Numbered from the stretch's first letter, positions 15,434 to 23,709 are shown. The stretch: 64,000 bases of DNA from Caulobacter sp. 17J80-11 (GCF_014349105.1 NZ_JACSJI010000008.1:62001-126000); one strand, 5' to 3'. Made by a program: numbers and translations. Notes: generated from the sequence alone by a model not told the origin.

Positions 15434-16906
15434 ATGCTGTTCACGTCGCCGGCGTTCCTGTTTCTGTACCTGCCGATCGTCTTCGCCGGCTTCTTCCTGA
15501 TCGGCCGGTGGAGCCGCGCGGCCGCGGCCGGCTTCCTGGCCCTGGCCTCGCTGGTGTTCTACGGCGCGTGGGACTGGCGCTTCGTGCCGCTGCTCCTGGG
15601 CTCGATCGCCTTCAACTGGCTGGTCGGTTCGGGGATCGCGCGCCTGCGCGAGACCGACCGCGCCCGCGCCAAGGCGCTTCTGGTGTTCGGCGTCGTCGCC
15701 GACCTCGCCGTGCTGGGCTTCTACAAGTACGCCGACTTCTTCATCGGCAACGTCAACGCCGTCTCGGGCGGCGCCCTGCCCCTGCTGAAGCTCGTTTTGC
15801 CTCTGGGCGTCAGCTTCTTCACCTTCACCCAGATCGCCTTCCTGGTGGACGCCTTCGCCGGCAAGGCGCGCGAGTACAGCCCGGTCCACTACGGCCTGTT
15901 CGTGACCTACTTCCCGCACCTGATCGCCGGCCCCATCCTGCACCACGGCGAGATGATGCCGCAGTTCCGGCGCGAGGCGACCTATCGGATCTCGCTCGAC
16001 AACGTCACCGTCGGGGCCCTGTTCTTCGTCATCGGCCTGTTCAAGAAGGTGGTGCTGGCCGACGCGGTTTCCGCCTACGCCGACCCGGTGTTCGACGCCC
16101 ACGGCGCCGTCGGTTTCGCCGACGCCTGGACCGGCGCCTTGGCCTACACGCTGCAGCTCTACTTCGACTTCTCGGGCTACTGCGACATGGCGGTCGGCCT
16201 GTCCAAGGCCTTCAACATCGACCTGCCGTTCAACTTCGCCAGCCCCTACAAATCGGGCTCGATCGTGGAGTTCTGGCGGCGCTGGCACATGACCCTGTCG
16301 CGCTTCCTGCGCGACTACGTCTACATCCCGCTGGGCGGCAACCGCAAAGGCCCGGCCCTGCGCAGCCTGAACCTGCTGGCCACCATGCTGATCGGCGGCT
16401 TCTGGCACGGCGCGGGCTGGACCTTCGTGGTCTGGGGCGGCCTGCACGGCCTCTACCTGCTGATCGCCCACGCCTTCCGCAGCCTGATCGGCGCGCGGGG
16501 CCGCGAGGTCCTCGATCGTGCGCCGGTCTGGAAGCTGTTCGCCGGCCTCCTGACCTTCCTGGCCGTCGTCGTCGCCTGGGTGTTCTTCCGCGCCGCCGAC
16601 CTCGGCACGGCGTGGACCCTGGTCCAGTCGATGTTCAATCCCGCCGCTGTCGGTGCGCCCGAGCTGTTCGTCGACGGCCGCGGCCCCTGGCTGATCGCCG
16701 CCCTGCTCGCCGTCGTCTGGCTGGCGCCGAACTCCCAGCAGCTGGTGCTGGAGAAGCTGCCGCGCCTGTGGCCGGCCGCGGCCGCGCCGCTACGCCGCTT
16801 CCAGGCCAGCTTCTTCGCGCTCGGCGCCGTCTCCGCGGCGGTCGTCTTCCTCGCCATCGTCAACGTGTCCAAGCATGTCTCGGCCTTCATCTACTTCAAC
16901 TTCTAG
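15434..16906 (+). CDS. MBOAT O-acyltransferase (AlgI-like)
   Basis: A 490-residue integral membrane enzyme with about eleven helices. The AlgI/MBOAT signature is complete: YFDFSGYCDMAVGLSKAFNI (about 237-256), then FWRRWHMTLSRFLRDYVYIP starting near residue 280, and the presumed catalytic H325 in FWHGAGWTFVVWG. Such enzymes move acyl groups across the inner membrane for O-acetylation of an exopolysaccharide, alginate-like polymer or peptidoglycan. ATG at 15434 is taken as start; a TTG two codons upstream is possible. It overlaps the SGNH gene by 32 bp, the usual membrane plus periplasmic acetylation pair. It lies between coat and adaptor genes but on the opposite strand. Confidence 0.92.
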   Translation: MLFTSPAFLFLYLPIVFAGFFLIGRWSRAAAAGFLALASLVFYGAWDWRFVPLLLGSIAFNWLVGSGIARLRETDRARAKALLVFGVVADLAVLGFYKYADFFIGNVNAVSGGALPLLKLVLPLGVSFFTFTQIAFLVDAFAGKAREYSPVHYGLFVTYFPHLIAGPILHHGEMMPQFRREATYRISLDNVTVGALFFVIGLFKKVVLADAVSAYADPVFDAHGAVGFADAWTGALAYTLQLYFDFSGYCDMAVGLSKAFNIDLPFNFASPYKSGSIVEFWRRWHMTLSRFLRDYVYIPLGGNRKGPALRSLNLLATMLIGGFWHGAGWTFVVWGGLHGLYLLIAHAFRSLIGARGREVLDRAPVWKLFAGLLTFLAVVVAWVFFRAADLGTAWTLVQSMFNPAAVGAPELFVDGRGPWLIAALLAVVWLAPNSQQLVLEKLPRLWPAAAAPLRRFQASFFALGAVSAAVVFLAIVNVSKHVSAFIYFNF

Positions 16907-18002
16907 GCTGAAGCGGGCCGCGACCGCCGCCGTCGCGCTCGCGCTCGGCGGGCTCGCCGGCGTGTTCGGCCTGGAGCTCGCGCTCCGCGTCGCGCCGATC
17001 CACGCCGGCATGGCCTACCGCTCGGTCGACCAGGCCAGCCCGGTGATGCTGGGCGTTCCGGGGCGCCACTGGGTGCACTCGGTCGGCTGGACCCTGTTCA
17101 ACCCGCGCACCGGCCGGCTGAACAATCTCGGCTTCAACGACCCGCAGACCTATACGGGCACAGGGCCCGTCACCGCCGTGCTCGGCGACAGCTATGTCGA
17201 GGGCCTGGCCGTCCCCTACGCCGAGACCCTGCAGGCCCGCCTGCGCCGGCGCGTCGGCGACTGCACGCGGGTCTACGGCTTCGGCGTCTCCGGGACGGCG
17301 CCGTCCGACTACGTCAGCTACCTGCACTGGGCGCGCCAGCGGCTGAACGTCCGCGACGCGGTCGTCGTGCTCTCCGACGGCGACCTGTGGGAGGCCACGG
17401 CGCCGCGCCCGGGCATGCACCACTTCGTGCGGCGGGCCGACGGAACCGTCACGCTCGAACGCACCGACCGGGCCGGGACCACGCCGCTGCGCGACGCGAT
17501 CAATGCGTCCAAGCTGTTCCGCTACGTCCACGGCAATCTCGGCTTCAATCCGGTCGCGCGCCTGTCCGAGGCCTTCGCCAAACCGGCGCCGGACCAGGAG
17601 CCCGCCCCGGTCGCCTGGGTGGTCGACGCCTTCCTCGAGCGCCTCCAGGCCGAGCTGCCGCCCAGCCGCGTGACCCTCGTGATCGACGCCGACCGCGAGT
17701 CCATCGTCGAAGCGCGCGAACCCGAATACGGCCCAGAACGCGCCCTGCTGATCGCCAAGGCCCGCGCTCGCGGCTTCACCGTGGTCGACCTCGACCCCGC
17801 CTTCCGCGCCCACCAGGCGCGGGCCGGCCGCAAGGTCGACTTCTCGCCGCTCGACGGCCATTGGAACGGACTCGGCCACCAGATCGCCGCCGACAACGTC
17901 GCCGCCGCCTGGACGCTGAGCGGCCGCGGCCCGGCCTGCGCCGGCGACGCGTCCGCGGCTGCGCTGACCAAGGTCTCCAATCCGGGGCCGCCTCGGCTCT
18001 GA
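16875..18002 (+). CDS. SGNH-fold periplasmic O-acetyltransferase partner (AlgX/AlgJ-like)
   Basis: A 375-residue protein with an N-terminal anchor (about residues 13-33). The SGNH block I motif VLGDSYVEG has nucleophile S106, an Asn/Gly region lies in GFGVSGTAPSDY, and the Asp-His pair is D327 and H329 in LDGHWNGLGH. This arrangement is shared by AlgX, AlgJ and PatB-like enzymes that transfer acetyl from an MBOAT partner to a glycan. The gene overlaps the MBOAT gene by 32 bp, so the two are translated together. It might instead be a deacetylase, but the MBOAT partner favours transfer. Confidence 0.83.
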   Translation: MSRPSSTSTSRLKRAATAAVALALGGLAGVFGLELALRVAPIHAGMAYRSVDQASPVMLGVPGRHWVHSVGWTLFNPRTGRLNNLGFNDPQTYTGTGPVTAVLGDSYVEGLAVPYAETLQARLRRRVGDCTRVYGFGVSGTAPSDYVSYLHWARQRLNVRDAVVVLSDGDLWEATAPRPGMHHFVRRADGTVTLERTDRAGTTPLRDAINASKLFRYVHGNLGFNPVARLSEAFAKPAPDQEPAPVAWVVDAFLERLQAELPPSRVTLVIDADRESIVEAREPEYGPERALLIAKARARGFTVVDLDPAFRAHQARAGRKVDFSPLDGHWNGLGHQIAADNVAAAWTLSGRGPACAGDASAAALTKVSNPGPPRL

Positions 18003-18027
18003 TCCACGCCCCGCGCCCCACGGCCAA

Positions 18028-18056
18028 GCAAGGGAGGGCGCGAACGCCCTCCCCGC
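18028..18056. terminator. Hairpin between convergent SGNH and coat genes
   Basis: A perfect nine-base-pair stem (GGGAGGGCG at 18032-18040 with CGCCCTCCC at 18045-18053) closes on a stable CGAA loop. The tail is T-poor on both strands (CTTGCTTGG on the minus strand), so termination may be partial or the stem may protect mRNA ends. Confidence 0.5.
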
Positions 18057-18063
18057 CCTAGAT

Positions 18064-19242
18064 TCAGTTGTTCGCCAGCCGGCAGGCCAGCTGCGGGCGC
18101 AGGGTCTTGTAGCCGTACAGCACGTCCACCCGGGTCGGCAGGCGATCCTGGTTGATGTCGTACTGGCGCACGATGCGCATGGAGATGCCGTCGAACACCT
18201 CGCGCGCGGCGAAGTCGACGCCCTGCGGCATCACCAGGTCGGCGGTGCCGAAGGCGAAGGCGCCCTTCTGGTAGGCCAGCGAAACGCCGTGCGCGACGCC
18301 GGAGACGCCGGACACGCTCACCGCCTTCGAGGCGCCCGGCGAGGCGATGCTGACGTTCTGGCGCGCGCCCGAGGTGATCGGGGTCGGGGCCACGGTCACC
18401 GAGGTCGTGCCGTCGGCGGTCGCCACGAACTGCTGCAGTTGGCCGGTCGAGGCCTTGGTCTCCGGGTGCACGCGGAACACGCCGGCGATGGTGAAGACGT
18501 CGCCCTGCTTGATCGTGCCCGTGCCCGCCGACAGGGTCACCGTGTTCGAGCCCGAGGCGATCCCGGTGGCCGTGTTGCAGACGTAGCCGGCGGCGTCGCC
18601 GCGCGTGTGCGACGGCCACAGGGTGTTCTCCACGAAATCGAAGCCGGCGGTGCGGCCCATATAGCCTTCGCGGTACTGCTTGGAGACGCCTTCCTGCGGG
18701 TTGAACAGGCCCTTCAGCGCGTCGACCAGGTCGACATTGTCCTGGGTGTTCAGGTTGCAGGTGCGGTCCGGCAGCGGCGCCAGCGCGTCGACCAGCTTCT
18801 TGCGAGCCTGCAGGATCTTGCCGAAGTCGGCCTTCTGGCCCTGGTTGTCGACCTGCTGCCAGACGTCCTTGTACATGCTCATGGCGTCCGCCTCGATGTG
18901 GGCGGCCAGCACGCTCATGGCCGGCTCCAGCACCCGCTCGGAGAAGTCGTCCAGGCTCAGCGTCAGGTCGGCCGAGGTGAAGTTCAGGTCCACGCCCTTC
19001 TGGGTCTGGATCTTGAAGTCGACGCTCTGTTCGTTGGTGTCCTGGGTGGCCAGCGCCGCGCCGGTGCGCACCACGTACTCGTTCGGCAGGCGCACCTTCA
19101 GGGTGTCGCCGATCTTGCCGCCCTTGCGGGCGAAGCTGTCGTCGTAGTCGCGGACGATCGAGCCCACGAAGTTCAGTTTCTGGTGCAGCACGCGCAGGGC
19201 CTCACGGGTCACCTGGGTCGCGCTGAGGATGGAGTTCGCCAT
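18064..19242 (-). CDS. P22-like major coat protein
   Basis: A 392-residue capsid protein. The opening MANSILSATQVTREALRVLH and the segment FARKGGKIGDTLKVRLPNEY near residues 38-57 match the P22 gp5 family. Between about 220 and 320 lies an inserted Ig-like region with GDVFTIAGVFRVHPETK and TGQLQQFV, the pattern of the P22 coat insertion domain. The C-terminus (MPQGVDFAAREVFDGISMRIVR) is also typical. P22 coat is about 430 residues, so length is normal. It starts three bases after the scaffold stop. The gene is intact, and it shows that the module encodes a podovirus-type capsid rather than the capsid of the Rhodobacter-type gene transfer agent. Confidence 0.92.
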   Translation of the reverse strand: MANSILSATQVTREALRVLHQKLNFVGSIVRDYDDSFARKGGKIGDTLKVRLPNEYVVRTGAALATQDTNEQSVDFKIQTQKGVDLNFTSADLTLSLDDFSERVLEPAMSVLAAHIEADAMSMYKDVWQQVDNQGQKADFGKILQARKKLVDALAPLPDRTCNLNTQDNVDLVDALKGLFNPQEGVSKQYREGYMGRTAGFDFVENTLWPSHTRGDAAGYVCNTATGIASGSNTVTLSAGTGTIKQGDVFTIAGVFRVHPETKASTGQLQQFVATADGTTSVTVAPTPITSGARQNVSIASPGASKAVSVSGVSGVAHGVSLAYQKGAFAFGTADLVMPQGVDFAAREVFDGISMRIVRQYDINQDRLPTRVDVLYGYKTLRPQLACRLANN

Positions 19243-19245
19243 CGT

Positions 19246-20082
19246 CTATCGTGCCTTTCTGCGGGTCTGTTCGCTGCGCCAGCGCATCCACTCGGCGGTG
19301 CTCATGCGCGCCGGGTCGCGCGGGGCGGAGGCCGCGCCTCCGACCTGACGGACCGGGCGGAACGCCTGGGCCCGCTCGAGCTCGCGCCCGGCGGTCTCTT
19401 GTCGGAGGGCCTTCGCGCCGCGCCAGGCGGCGTGCAGAACCTTCACCGCGCGCGGGTCGACCACGGCGTTCAGCTCTTCCGCGCTGAAGCCGAGCGATTG
19501 TCCGAACACGGCCAGTTCGCGCGCCAGGGCGGGCGACCAGTCCTCGATGTCGCGAGCCAGCTCCGCATGGCCCTGTTCGAGGCGCGTGGCGTGATCCCGC
19601 TGCGCTTCGAGGGTCGAAAAGCGTTGTCTGGCGTGCAACTGAGCCCCGACCTCGGCGCGCAGGCCTTGCGCCTGCTGGAAGCGGGCCCAGTCGGCCTGCG
19701 CCTGCTCGGGGTTCTGCCGGAACCACAGGTCCCAGTCGTAGTCCTCGTAATCGGCCACCGCCGCGTCCAGCGCCGCCAGCCGGCCGTAGTCGGCCGCATG
19801 CGCCCGCTCCAGCTCGGCCCGTTCCGCCGCCGCCCGCCGCTCGGTCTCCAGGGCGCGCCGCTGCTCGGCCACCTCCTGGGTCTTGCGGGTGTAGTCGGCA
19901 TGGCGAAGGAAGGCGCCCTTCAGCGCCTGCGGCACGCGATAGACCTGGCCGTCGTGCTCGATCTCGGTCTCGAGGTCTTCGAGCGTCTCGCGTAAGTCGT
20001 CGGCGCCGTCGGCCTCCGTCTCGACTCCCGGCAGGCACGCGTCCGCGTCCTCGACCGGGTTGGTCGGGGTTTCGGTTTCCAT
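19246..20082 (-). CDS. Phage scaffold protein
   Basis: A 278-residue acidic, helical protein upstream of the coat gene. The N-terminus is acidic (ADGADDLRETLEDLETEI near residues 24-41), followed by a long Glu/Arg/Ala coiled coil and a basic C-terminus (EWMRWRSEQTRRKAR) that would bind coat protein. This is the usual layout of P22 gp8-like scaffolds. The motif YRVPQALKGAFLRHADYTRKTQ near residues 52-73 recurs in scaffolds of this family. AGAGGA precedes the start. Scaffold directs procapsid assembly and leaves before DNA packaging. Confidence 0.82.
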   Translation of the reverse strand: METETPTNPVEDADACLPGVETEADGADDLRETLEDLETEIEHDGQVYRVPQALKGAFLRHADYTRKTQEVAEQRRALETERRAAAERAELERAHAADYGRLAALDAAVADYEDYDWDLWFRQNPEQAQADWARFQQAQGLRAEVGAQLHARQRFSTLEAQRDHATRLEQGHAELARDIEDWSPALARELAVFGQSLGFSAEELNAVVDPRAVKVLHAAWRGAKALRQETAGRELERAQAFRPVRQVGGAASAPRDPARMSTAEWMRWRSEQTRRKAR

Positions 20083-20114
20083 GGGATCCTCTGGGTTTCC
20101 AAACCAAAATGGAC

Positions 20115-20213
20115 GTCATCCCGGCCGTAGCGGAGCGCAGCTCCGCGAAGAGCCGGGACCCAGCAAGCGCCACGCGCGTTGCAGCGCGCCCGCAGCGTTC
20201 AGGCCGGGATGAC
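20115..20213. repeat. Interspersed palindromic repeat, family A
   Basis: The element opens GTCATCCCGGCCG, contains GAGCCGGGACCCAGCAAGCGC and closes with CCGGGATGAC, so its ends are inverted copies. A second full copy is at 23995-24134 and a half copy at 34892-34934. It lies between the scaffold gene and the divergent hemerythrin gene. Confidence 0.8.
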
Positions 20214-20289
20214 GGTCGGTGAATCGGACGCAGGGAAGCCCCCGCCCCCCTCGCGCGTTGTCAGGACAGTGCCCAGTCAGGACCGCGTC

Positions 20290-21066
20290 ATGACCACCGC
20301 CGACCGGCCGGCCGCACCGGCCGCCCACGCCACCACCCCCGACCCGTTCACCGCCGGCAACGCGCCGGCCGAGCCAGCCGCCTTCGCGGACGCTCCCGAC
20401 GGCCTGGAGCTGCTGCGTCGCGACCACCAGTCGGTCGCCCGCCTGCTGGCCGAGTACGACCAGGCCTCGGGCCCGCTGGACAAGGTCGCGGTGGCCGAGC
20501 GGCTGTGCCTGACGCTCGCCGTCCACGCCCGCATCGAGGAGGAGCTGTTCTATCCGGCGCTCCGTGCGGCGGGGGTCGACCCCGACCGCATCGACAACGC
20601 CCAGGTCGAGCACCTCACCGCCCGCCAGCTGATCGCCGACGTGGAGACCGCCGCCATCGACGATCCCCTGCTCGACGCCAAGGTGCGGGTGCTGGGCGTC
20701 TATTCCCTGCGCCACGCCGCTGAGGAAGAAGCCGAACTGTTCGAGGCGGCCCGCGTGCGCGGCGTCGACGTCCACGCGCTGGGCGCGAAGCTGGCCGCCC
20801 GCAAGGCCGAACTCAGCCGCGAGGCGGCGCTGAACCTGAAAAGCCGGCTGCGCACCTCCGGCCCCGCGGCCCAGCTGGAGGCCGACGCGCCGACGCCTTC
20901 AACGCCCGCGCCGCTGCGCGCGGCCGGGGCCGCGGCCGACCTGGCCTTCGCGGTCCTGCCCGGCGGCAAGCGTCTGCGGAAACTGCTGCGGCCCGGGCGC
21001 CGCCGGGGCGACCGTCATCCGCCCCCCGAGCCCGGCCACATCCACGAACACGGCCGGGGCTTTTGA
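20290..21066 (+). CDS. Hemerythrin HHE-domain protein
   Basis: A 258-residue soluble protein. After a Pro/Ala-rich leader of about 36 residues, the HHE domain shows the diiron ligand set: H46 (RRDHQ), H79 and E83 (HARIEEE), H108 (VEHLTARQL) and H142 with E146 (RHAAEEE). These proteins bind oxygen, NO or peroxide or sense redox state. The C-terminal third is Pro/Arg-rich and of low complexity, ending HIHEHGRGF. A TTTT run at the stop is followed directly by a coding-like stretch in the next frame, so the gene may once have been longer. It is on the plus strand, opposite to the phage genes, and looks like host cargo. Confidence 0.85.
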   Translation: MTTADRPAAPAAHATTPDPFTAGNAPAEPAAFADAPDGLELLRRDHQSVARLLAEYDQASGPLDKVAVAERLCLTLAVHARIEEELFYPALRAAGVDPDRIDNAQVEHLTARQLIADVETAAIDDPLLDAKVRVLGVYSLRHAAEEEAELFEAARVRGVDVHALGAKLAARKAELSREAALNLKSRLRTSGPAAQLEADAPTPSTPAPLRAAGAAADLAFAVLPGGKRLRKLLRPGRRRGDRHPPPEPGHIHEHGRGF

Positions 21067-21067
21067 C

Positions 21068-21274
21068 CTGGACCTCGAGCGCCTGCTCGAGATCATCAGG
21101 GCCCACGCCGGCCCCGACGGGACCTGGGAATTCAGCTACACCGCCCTGGCCGACGGCGGGACCGCCGATCCGCGCCGGATCGAGGCCGCCCTGGCCGAAC
21201 TCGAGCGCCGCGGCCTGATCAGGGTGGATCGCTGCGTGGTGACGCTCCTGCGCGATCCACGAAGCCAGCCCTGA
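21068..21274 (+). CDS. Coding-like stretch without standard start, winged-helix-like
   Basis: Starting at a CTG two bases past the hemerythrin stop, 68 codons are open with nearly all third positions G or C, ending in TGA. The translation (LDLERLLEIIRAHAGPDG, then IEAALAELERRGLIRV and a basic end) has the look of a winged-helix domain. No ATG, GTG or TTG lies in frame nearby. It may be the displaced C-terminus of the hemerythrin gene after a frame change at GCTTTTGAC, a fusion made by frameshifting, or a small gene with a rare start. Coordinates mark the open stretch, not a proven start. Confidence 0.4.
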   Translation: MDLERLLEIIRAHAGPDGTWEFSYTALADGGTADPRRIEAALAELERRGLIRVDRCVVTLLRDPRSQP

Positions 21275-21282
21275 ACCCGTAT

Positions 21283-21359
21283 GTCCCGGCGAAAGCCGGG
21301 ACCCAGATTCATCCACGAGGCTCGGTGGGCTTCACCTGGCCCCCGGCTTTCGCCGGGGC
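21283..21359. repeat. Interspersed palindromic repeat, family A-prime
   Basis: Two nested hairpins: GTCCCGGCGAAAGCCGGGAC followed by CCAGATTCATCC, then a GGGCTTCACCTGG spacer and CCCCGGCTTTCGCCGGGG. A diverged copy with the same spacers is at 38627-38703 and a single-hairpin version at 31870-31897. Placed between convergent genes it can terminate transcription from both sides. Confidence 0.8.
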
Positions 21360-21399
21360 ACACGGACTGGGGGCCTCCCTGACGAGAGGTCCGCTGTTG

Positions 21400-21705
21400 C
21401 TACTGCGGCGAGGTCGAACCCGCCGGCGGAGGCGTGCCCGTCCCGGCCGGGGCGCCGGCGGGCGGGGTTTCGGTGGGCGGCGTCGACGGCATGGCGGTTC
21501 CGGCCGGCGGCGCTTCGGCCGCGCCGACCGCGTCGGTCGACGTGGACGCCGGCGGCACGGACTCGGGCGCGGCGGGTTCGGGCTGGGCCTCGGCGGCCTT
21601 CTCGGCGGCGCTCTTCTTCGGCGAGCAGGCCATCAGCAGGGCCAGCGACCCGACGATGGCGGTCAGTCGGAACAGGCCGACGGACAGGGGAACGGCGGTG
21701 GACAC
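21400..21705 (-). CDS. Small Pro/Ala-rich lipoprotein
   Basis: A 101-residue protein with a signal peptide and lipobox LMAC (residues 24-27), then SPKKSAAEKAAE and a low-complexity tail of Pro, Ala, Thr and Gly that runs to the end. Short lipoproteins of this kind are usually outer-membrane anchored linkers or spacers without enzymatic activity. It lies on the minus strand downstream of the ClpP-like gene, with a 94-bp gap. No specific role can be inferred. Confidence 0.7.
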   Translation of the reverse strand: MSTAVPLSVGLFRLTAIVGSLALLMACSPKKSAAEKAAEAQPEPAAPESVPPASTSTDAVGAAEAPPAGTAMPSTPPTETPPAGAPAGTGTPPPAGSTSPQ

Positions 21706-21799
21706 GGGAAACTCTCCTCCGGAGCTGCGGCCGGGGCCCGCCCGGCCGCCCGACCAACCGACCGGCCTCGCGCCCGGTTCACGCCGCCGTGAAATTCGC

Positions 21800-22510
21800 T
21801 CACACCAGCGCCGCCACCAGCCCGCGCCTCAGCGCCTCCTCGGCGGGGACGTACCAGTTGTTCGCGGCCCGCTCGACCACCTCGTCGAGACCGACGTCGG
21901 CGCCCTCGACCAGCTCGGCGAACCCCTCGCGCTCCAGCGCGAGCCCGACCTCGATCTGGGCCAGGATCTCGCGCGCCACCTGGGCCTGAGCCTTCAGCGG
22001 GCCGGTGAAGTGCACCGGCTTGTCCATCCGCCGGCCGTGGATCAGCAGGACGGTGTCGCGCGTGATGTAGCGGTCCTTGCGCGGAAAGGCGGCCATCACC
22101 GTCACCCCGGCCGAGTAGACCGCGGTCTTGCCCAGGAAGATCAGCCGCCGGTCCGTGCGCCGGCGCGCCAGGCGCACCTCCAGCGCCAGTCGCCGGCTCA
22201 GCTCGGCGTCGCCGCCCAGGGTGGTCAACTCGATCACCACCGGGTCGACCGTCTCGCCGATCCGTTTCAACTGGTCCTGGAAGCTCTCGACCAGCGCCTT
22301 GTCGATGTCGCCCAGCAGGCGGATCTGCGGGGCGAACAGCGCGGCCGGCAGCCCGTCGTCCTCGCCGTCGGCCCCGCCGACCATGTCGCCCTCAGGCGCC
22401 GGCCGGCCCCGGGCCGGTCCGCGCTTCAAAGCCTTCGTCTTTTCGTGCGAGAGGTCGCGGCCGCCCTTCTGGCTCTGCGGGGCCGCCGCCTGGTCCTTCT
22501 GCGGGCCCAT
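21800..22510 (-). CDS. ClpP/S14-like serine peptidase family protein
   Basis: A 236-residue protein. After a charged leader of about 55 residues comes a ClpP/crotonase-fold core: VVIELTTLGGDAELSRRLALE (near residues 92-112), the likely nucleophile in KTAVYSAGVTVMAAF and a His in LLIHGRRM, then EREGFAELVEGADVGLDEV and NNWYVPAEEALRRGLV. This resembles ClpP-like or SppA-like proteins of alphaproteobacteria more than phage prohead proteases, although it lies among head genes on the same strand. The start at 22510 follows GGAAGGAA. A longer open frame upstream overlaps the receiver gene and is rejected. ClpX binding is unknown. Confidence 0.68.
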   Translation of the reverse strand: MGPQKDQAAAPQSQKGGRDLSHEKTKALKRGPARGRPAPEGDMVGGADGEDDGLPAALFAPQIRLLGDIDKALVESFQDQLKRIGETVDPVVIELTTLGGDAELSRRLALEVRLARRRTDRRLIFLGKTAVYSAGVTVMAAFPRKDRYITRDTVLLIHGRRMDKPVHFTGPLKAQAQVAREILAQIEVGLALEREGFAELVEGADVGLDEVVERAANNWYVPAEEALRRGLVAALV

Positions 22511-22527
22511 GGCCTGTTCCTTCCGGG

Positions 22528-22968
22528 TCAGTGCACGTTGCGGGGGTGCTCCGAGGGGCGCGGGCCGTGCGAAAACAGGGTCAGCTCCGAGGGCCCGGCC
22601 GGGGCCGGATCGCCGTGCAGCACCGCCCGCGCCGCCTCGACCGCGCGCACCACCTTCTCCGGCGCGACCGGCTTTTCCACCAGCCCCACCGCCAGGTCGG
22701 CGTTGGCCACCGCCTCCTCTCGGCTGCCGCTGACGAACAGCGACGGCACCTCGAACTCCAGCCACAGCATGCGCGCCAGCATGATGCCGTCGCCCTCGAC
22801 CTTCAGGCCGATGTCGACCAGCGCCAACTCCGGGCGGCGCTTGCGGGCCAGCTTCAGGCCCTCCTCCATGCTGCGCGCGGGTCCGTCGACCTCGTGTCCG
22901 GCCGCTTTCAGCTCTTCGGCCATGGCTTCCGCGAACACGCCCTGATCCTCGACCACCAACAGATGCAA
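22528..22968 (-). CDS. Single-domain response regulator (receiver only)
   Basis: A stand-alone receiver of about 146 residues: LLVVEDQ at the N-terminus, phospho-acceptor Asp in ALVDIGL, Ser in LFVSGSREEAV, and Lys in LVEKPVAPEKV. It lacks an output domain and resembles the receivers fused to HWE kinases. The start is uncertain. A TTG at 22968 has GGAG nine bases upstream and gives a normal receiver N-terminus; a GTG at 23010 is the alternative. It lies 17 bp before the ClpP-like gene on the same strand, so the two are probably co-transcribed. The hybrid HWE kinase at 1244-3538 is a possible but unproven partner. Confidence 0.82.
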   Translation of the reverse strand: MHLLVVEDQGVFAEAMAEELKAAGHEVDGPARSMEEGLKLARKRRPELALVDIGLKVEGDGIMLARMLWLEFEVPSLFVSGSREEAVANADLAVGLVEKPVAPEKVVRAVEAARAVLHGDPAPAGPSELTLFSHGPRPSEHPRNVH

Positions 22969-23166
22969 CGCCCGAACTCCGACCGACTCCCAACCGATAA
23001 AAACGTTCACGCGGGCGCTTCGTTCGTGCGGCCGCCCGCCGCCAAGCCTCGCCCACACGACAATGTGTGCGCGGCGAAGCCGACGCGCCCGGCCCGGCTC
23101 GCCGGTTGATCCGTCGGTCGCGGCGCGCTCCGGGGGCGGCGACGCCGGCCCTACGGGAGACGCGTC

Positions 23167-23709
23167 ATGCGGGGCAGATCATCCATTCTCGGCGCGGCGG
23201 CCGTCGCCGCCGCCCTCGTCGCCGGGTCCCTGGCCCAGAGCCAGGCCCATGCCCAGCCCCTGTGGCGCCCGGTCGATCCCGACCCCGCCGCCACGCGCTG
23301 GATCCGCTACGCCGGCTGGCGGCTGGACCGGGTGCTGGGGCCCGCGCCCTACGCGCTCCAGCGCGCCGCCGGCGCCCACGGCGAACTGCGCATCGCCGAG
23401 GCGACCCTGCAGATCGACGAGCGCGGCGTCATCAAGTCCTGGGCCATCACCCGCGCCACCGGCCAGTTCCCGCTCGACGACGCCATGACCGACGCGGCCG
23501 AGGACCTGACCATGATCAACCTGCCGCCGCCGCCGCCCTCCATCGTCGGGCGGCCCATCGTCCTGCAGGTCGGCTTCGTCACCCCGCCGCGGATCGGACC
23601 GCGCGGGTCGCTGATGAAGATGGAGCCGCTGGTGCTGATCCCGCCCAGCTACCAGGCCGCCGTCGATCCGAACGCCCCCGACCCCGTGGTGGTGAAGGCC
23701 ACGCGCTGA
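23167..23709 (+). CDS. Secreted protein with TonB C-terminal-like domain
   Basis: A 180-residue protein with a clear signal peptide (MRGRSSILGAAAVAAALVAG, cleavage after AHA). The segment LQIDERGVIKSWAITRATGQ near residues 81-100 and the following PLDDAMTDAAED resemble the TonB C-terminal fold found in many small periplasmic proteins, then a PPPPP stretch and a basic end. It would act in the periplasm, perhaps binding cell-wall or outer-membrane partners. It is divergent from the receiver gene. Family assignment is tentative. Confidence 0.7.
   Translation: MRGRSSILGAAAVAAALVAGSLAQSQAHAQPLWRPVDPDPAATRWIRYAGWRLDRVLGPAPYALQRAAGAHGELRIAEATLQIDERGVIKSWAITRATGQFPLDDAMTDAAEDLTMINLPPPPPSIVGRPIVLQVGFVTPPRIGPRGSLMKMEPLVLIPPSYQAAVDPNAPDPVVVKATR

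Noticed and set aside
18064..19242. Coat protein as part of a Rhodobacter-type gene transfer agent
   Set aside because: Rhodobacter-type agents use an HK97-like head protein processed by a protease. This coat has P22-type ends and an Ig-like insertion.
21800..22510. ClpP-like protein as phage prohead protease
   Set aside because: It lies on the phage strand near head genes, but its sequence style is closer to bacterial ClpP/SppA-like proteins, it is in an operon with a receiver gene, and P22-like phages use no prohead protease.
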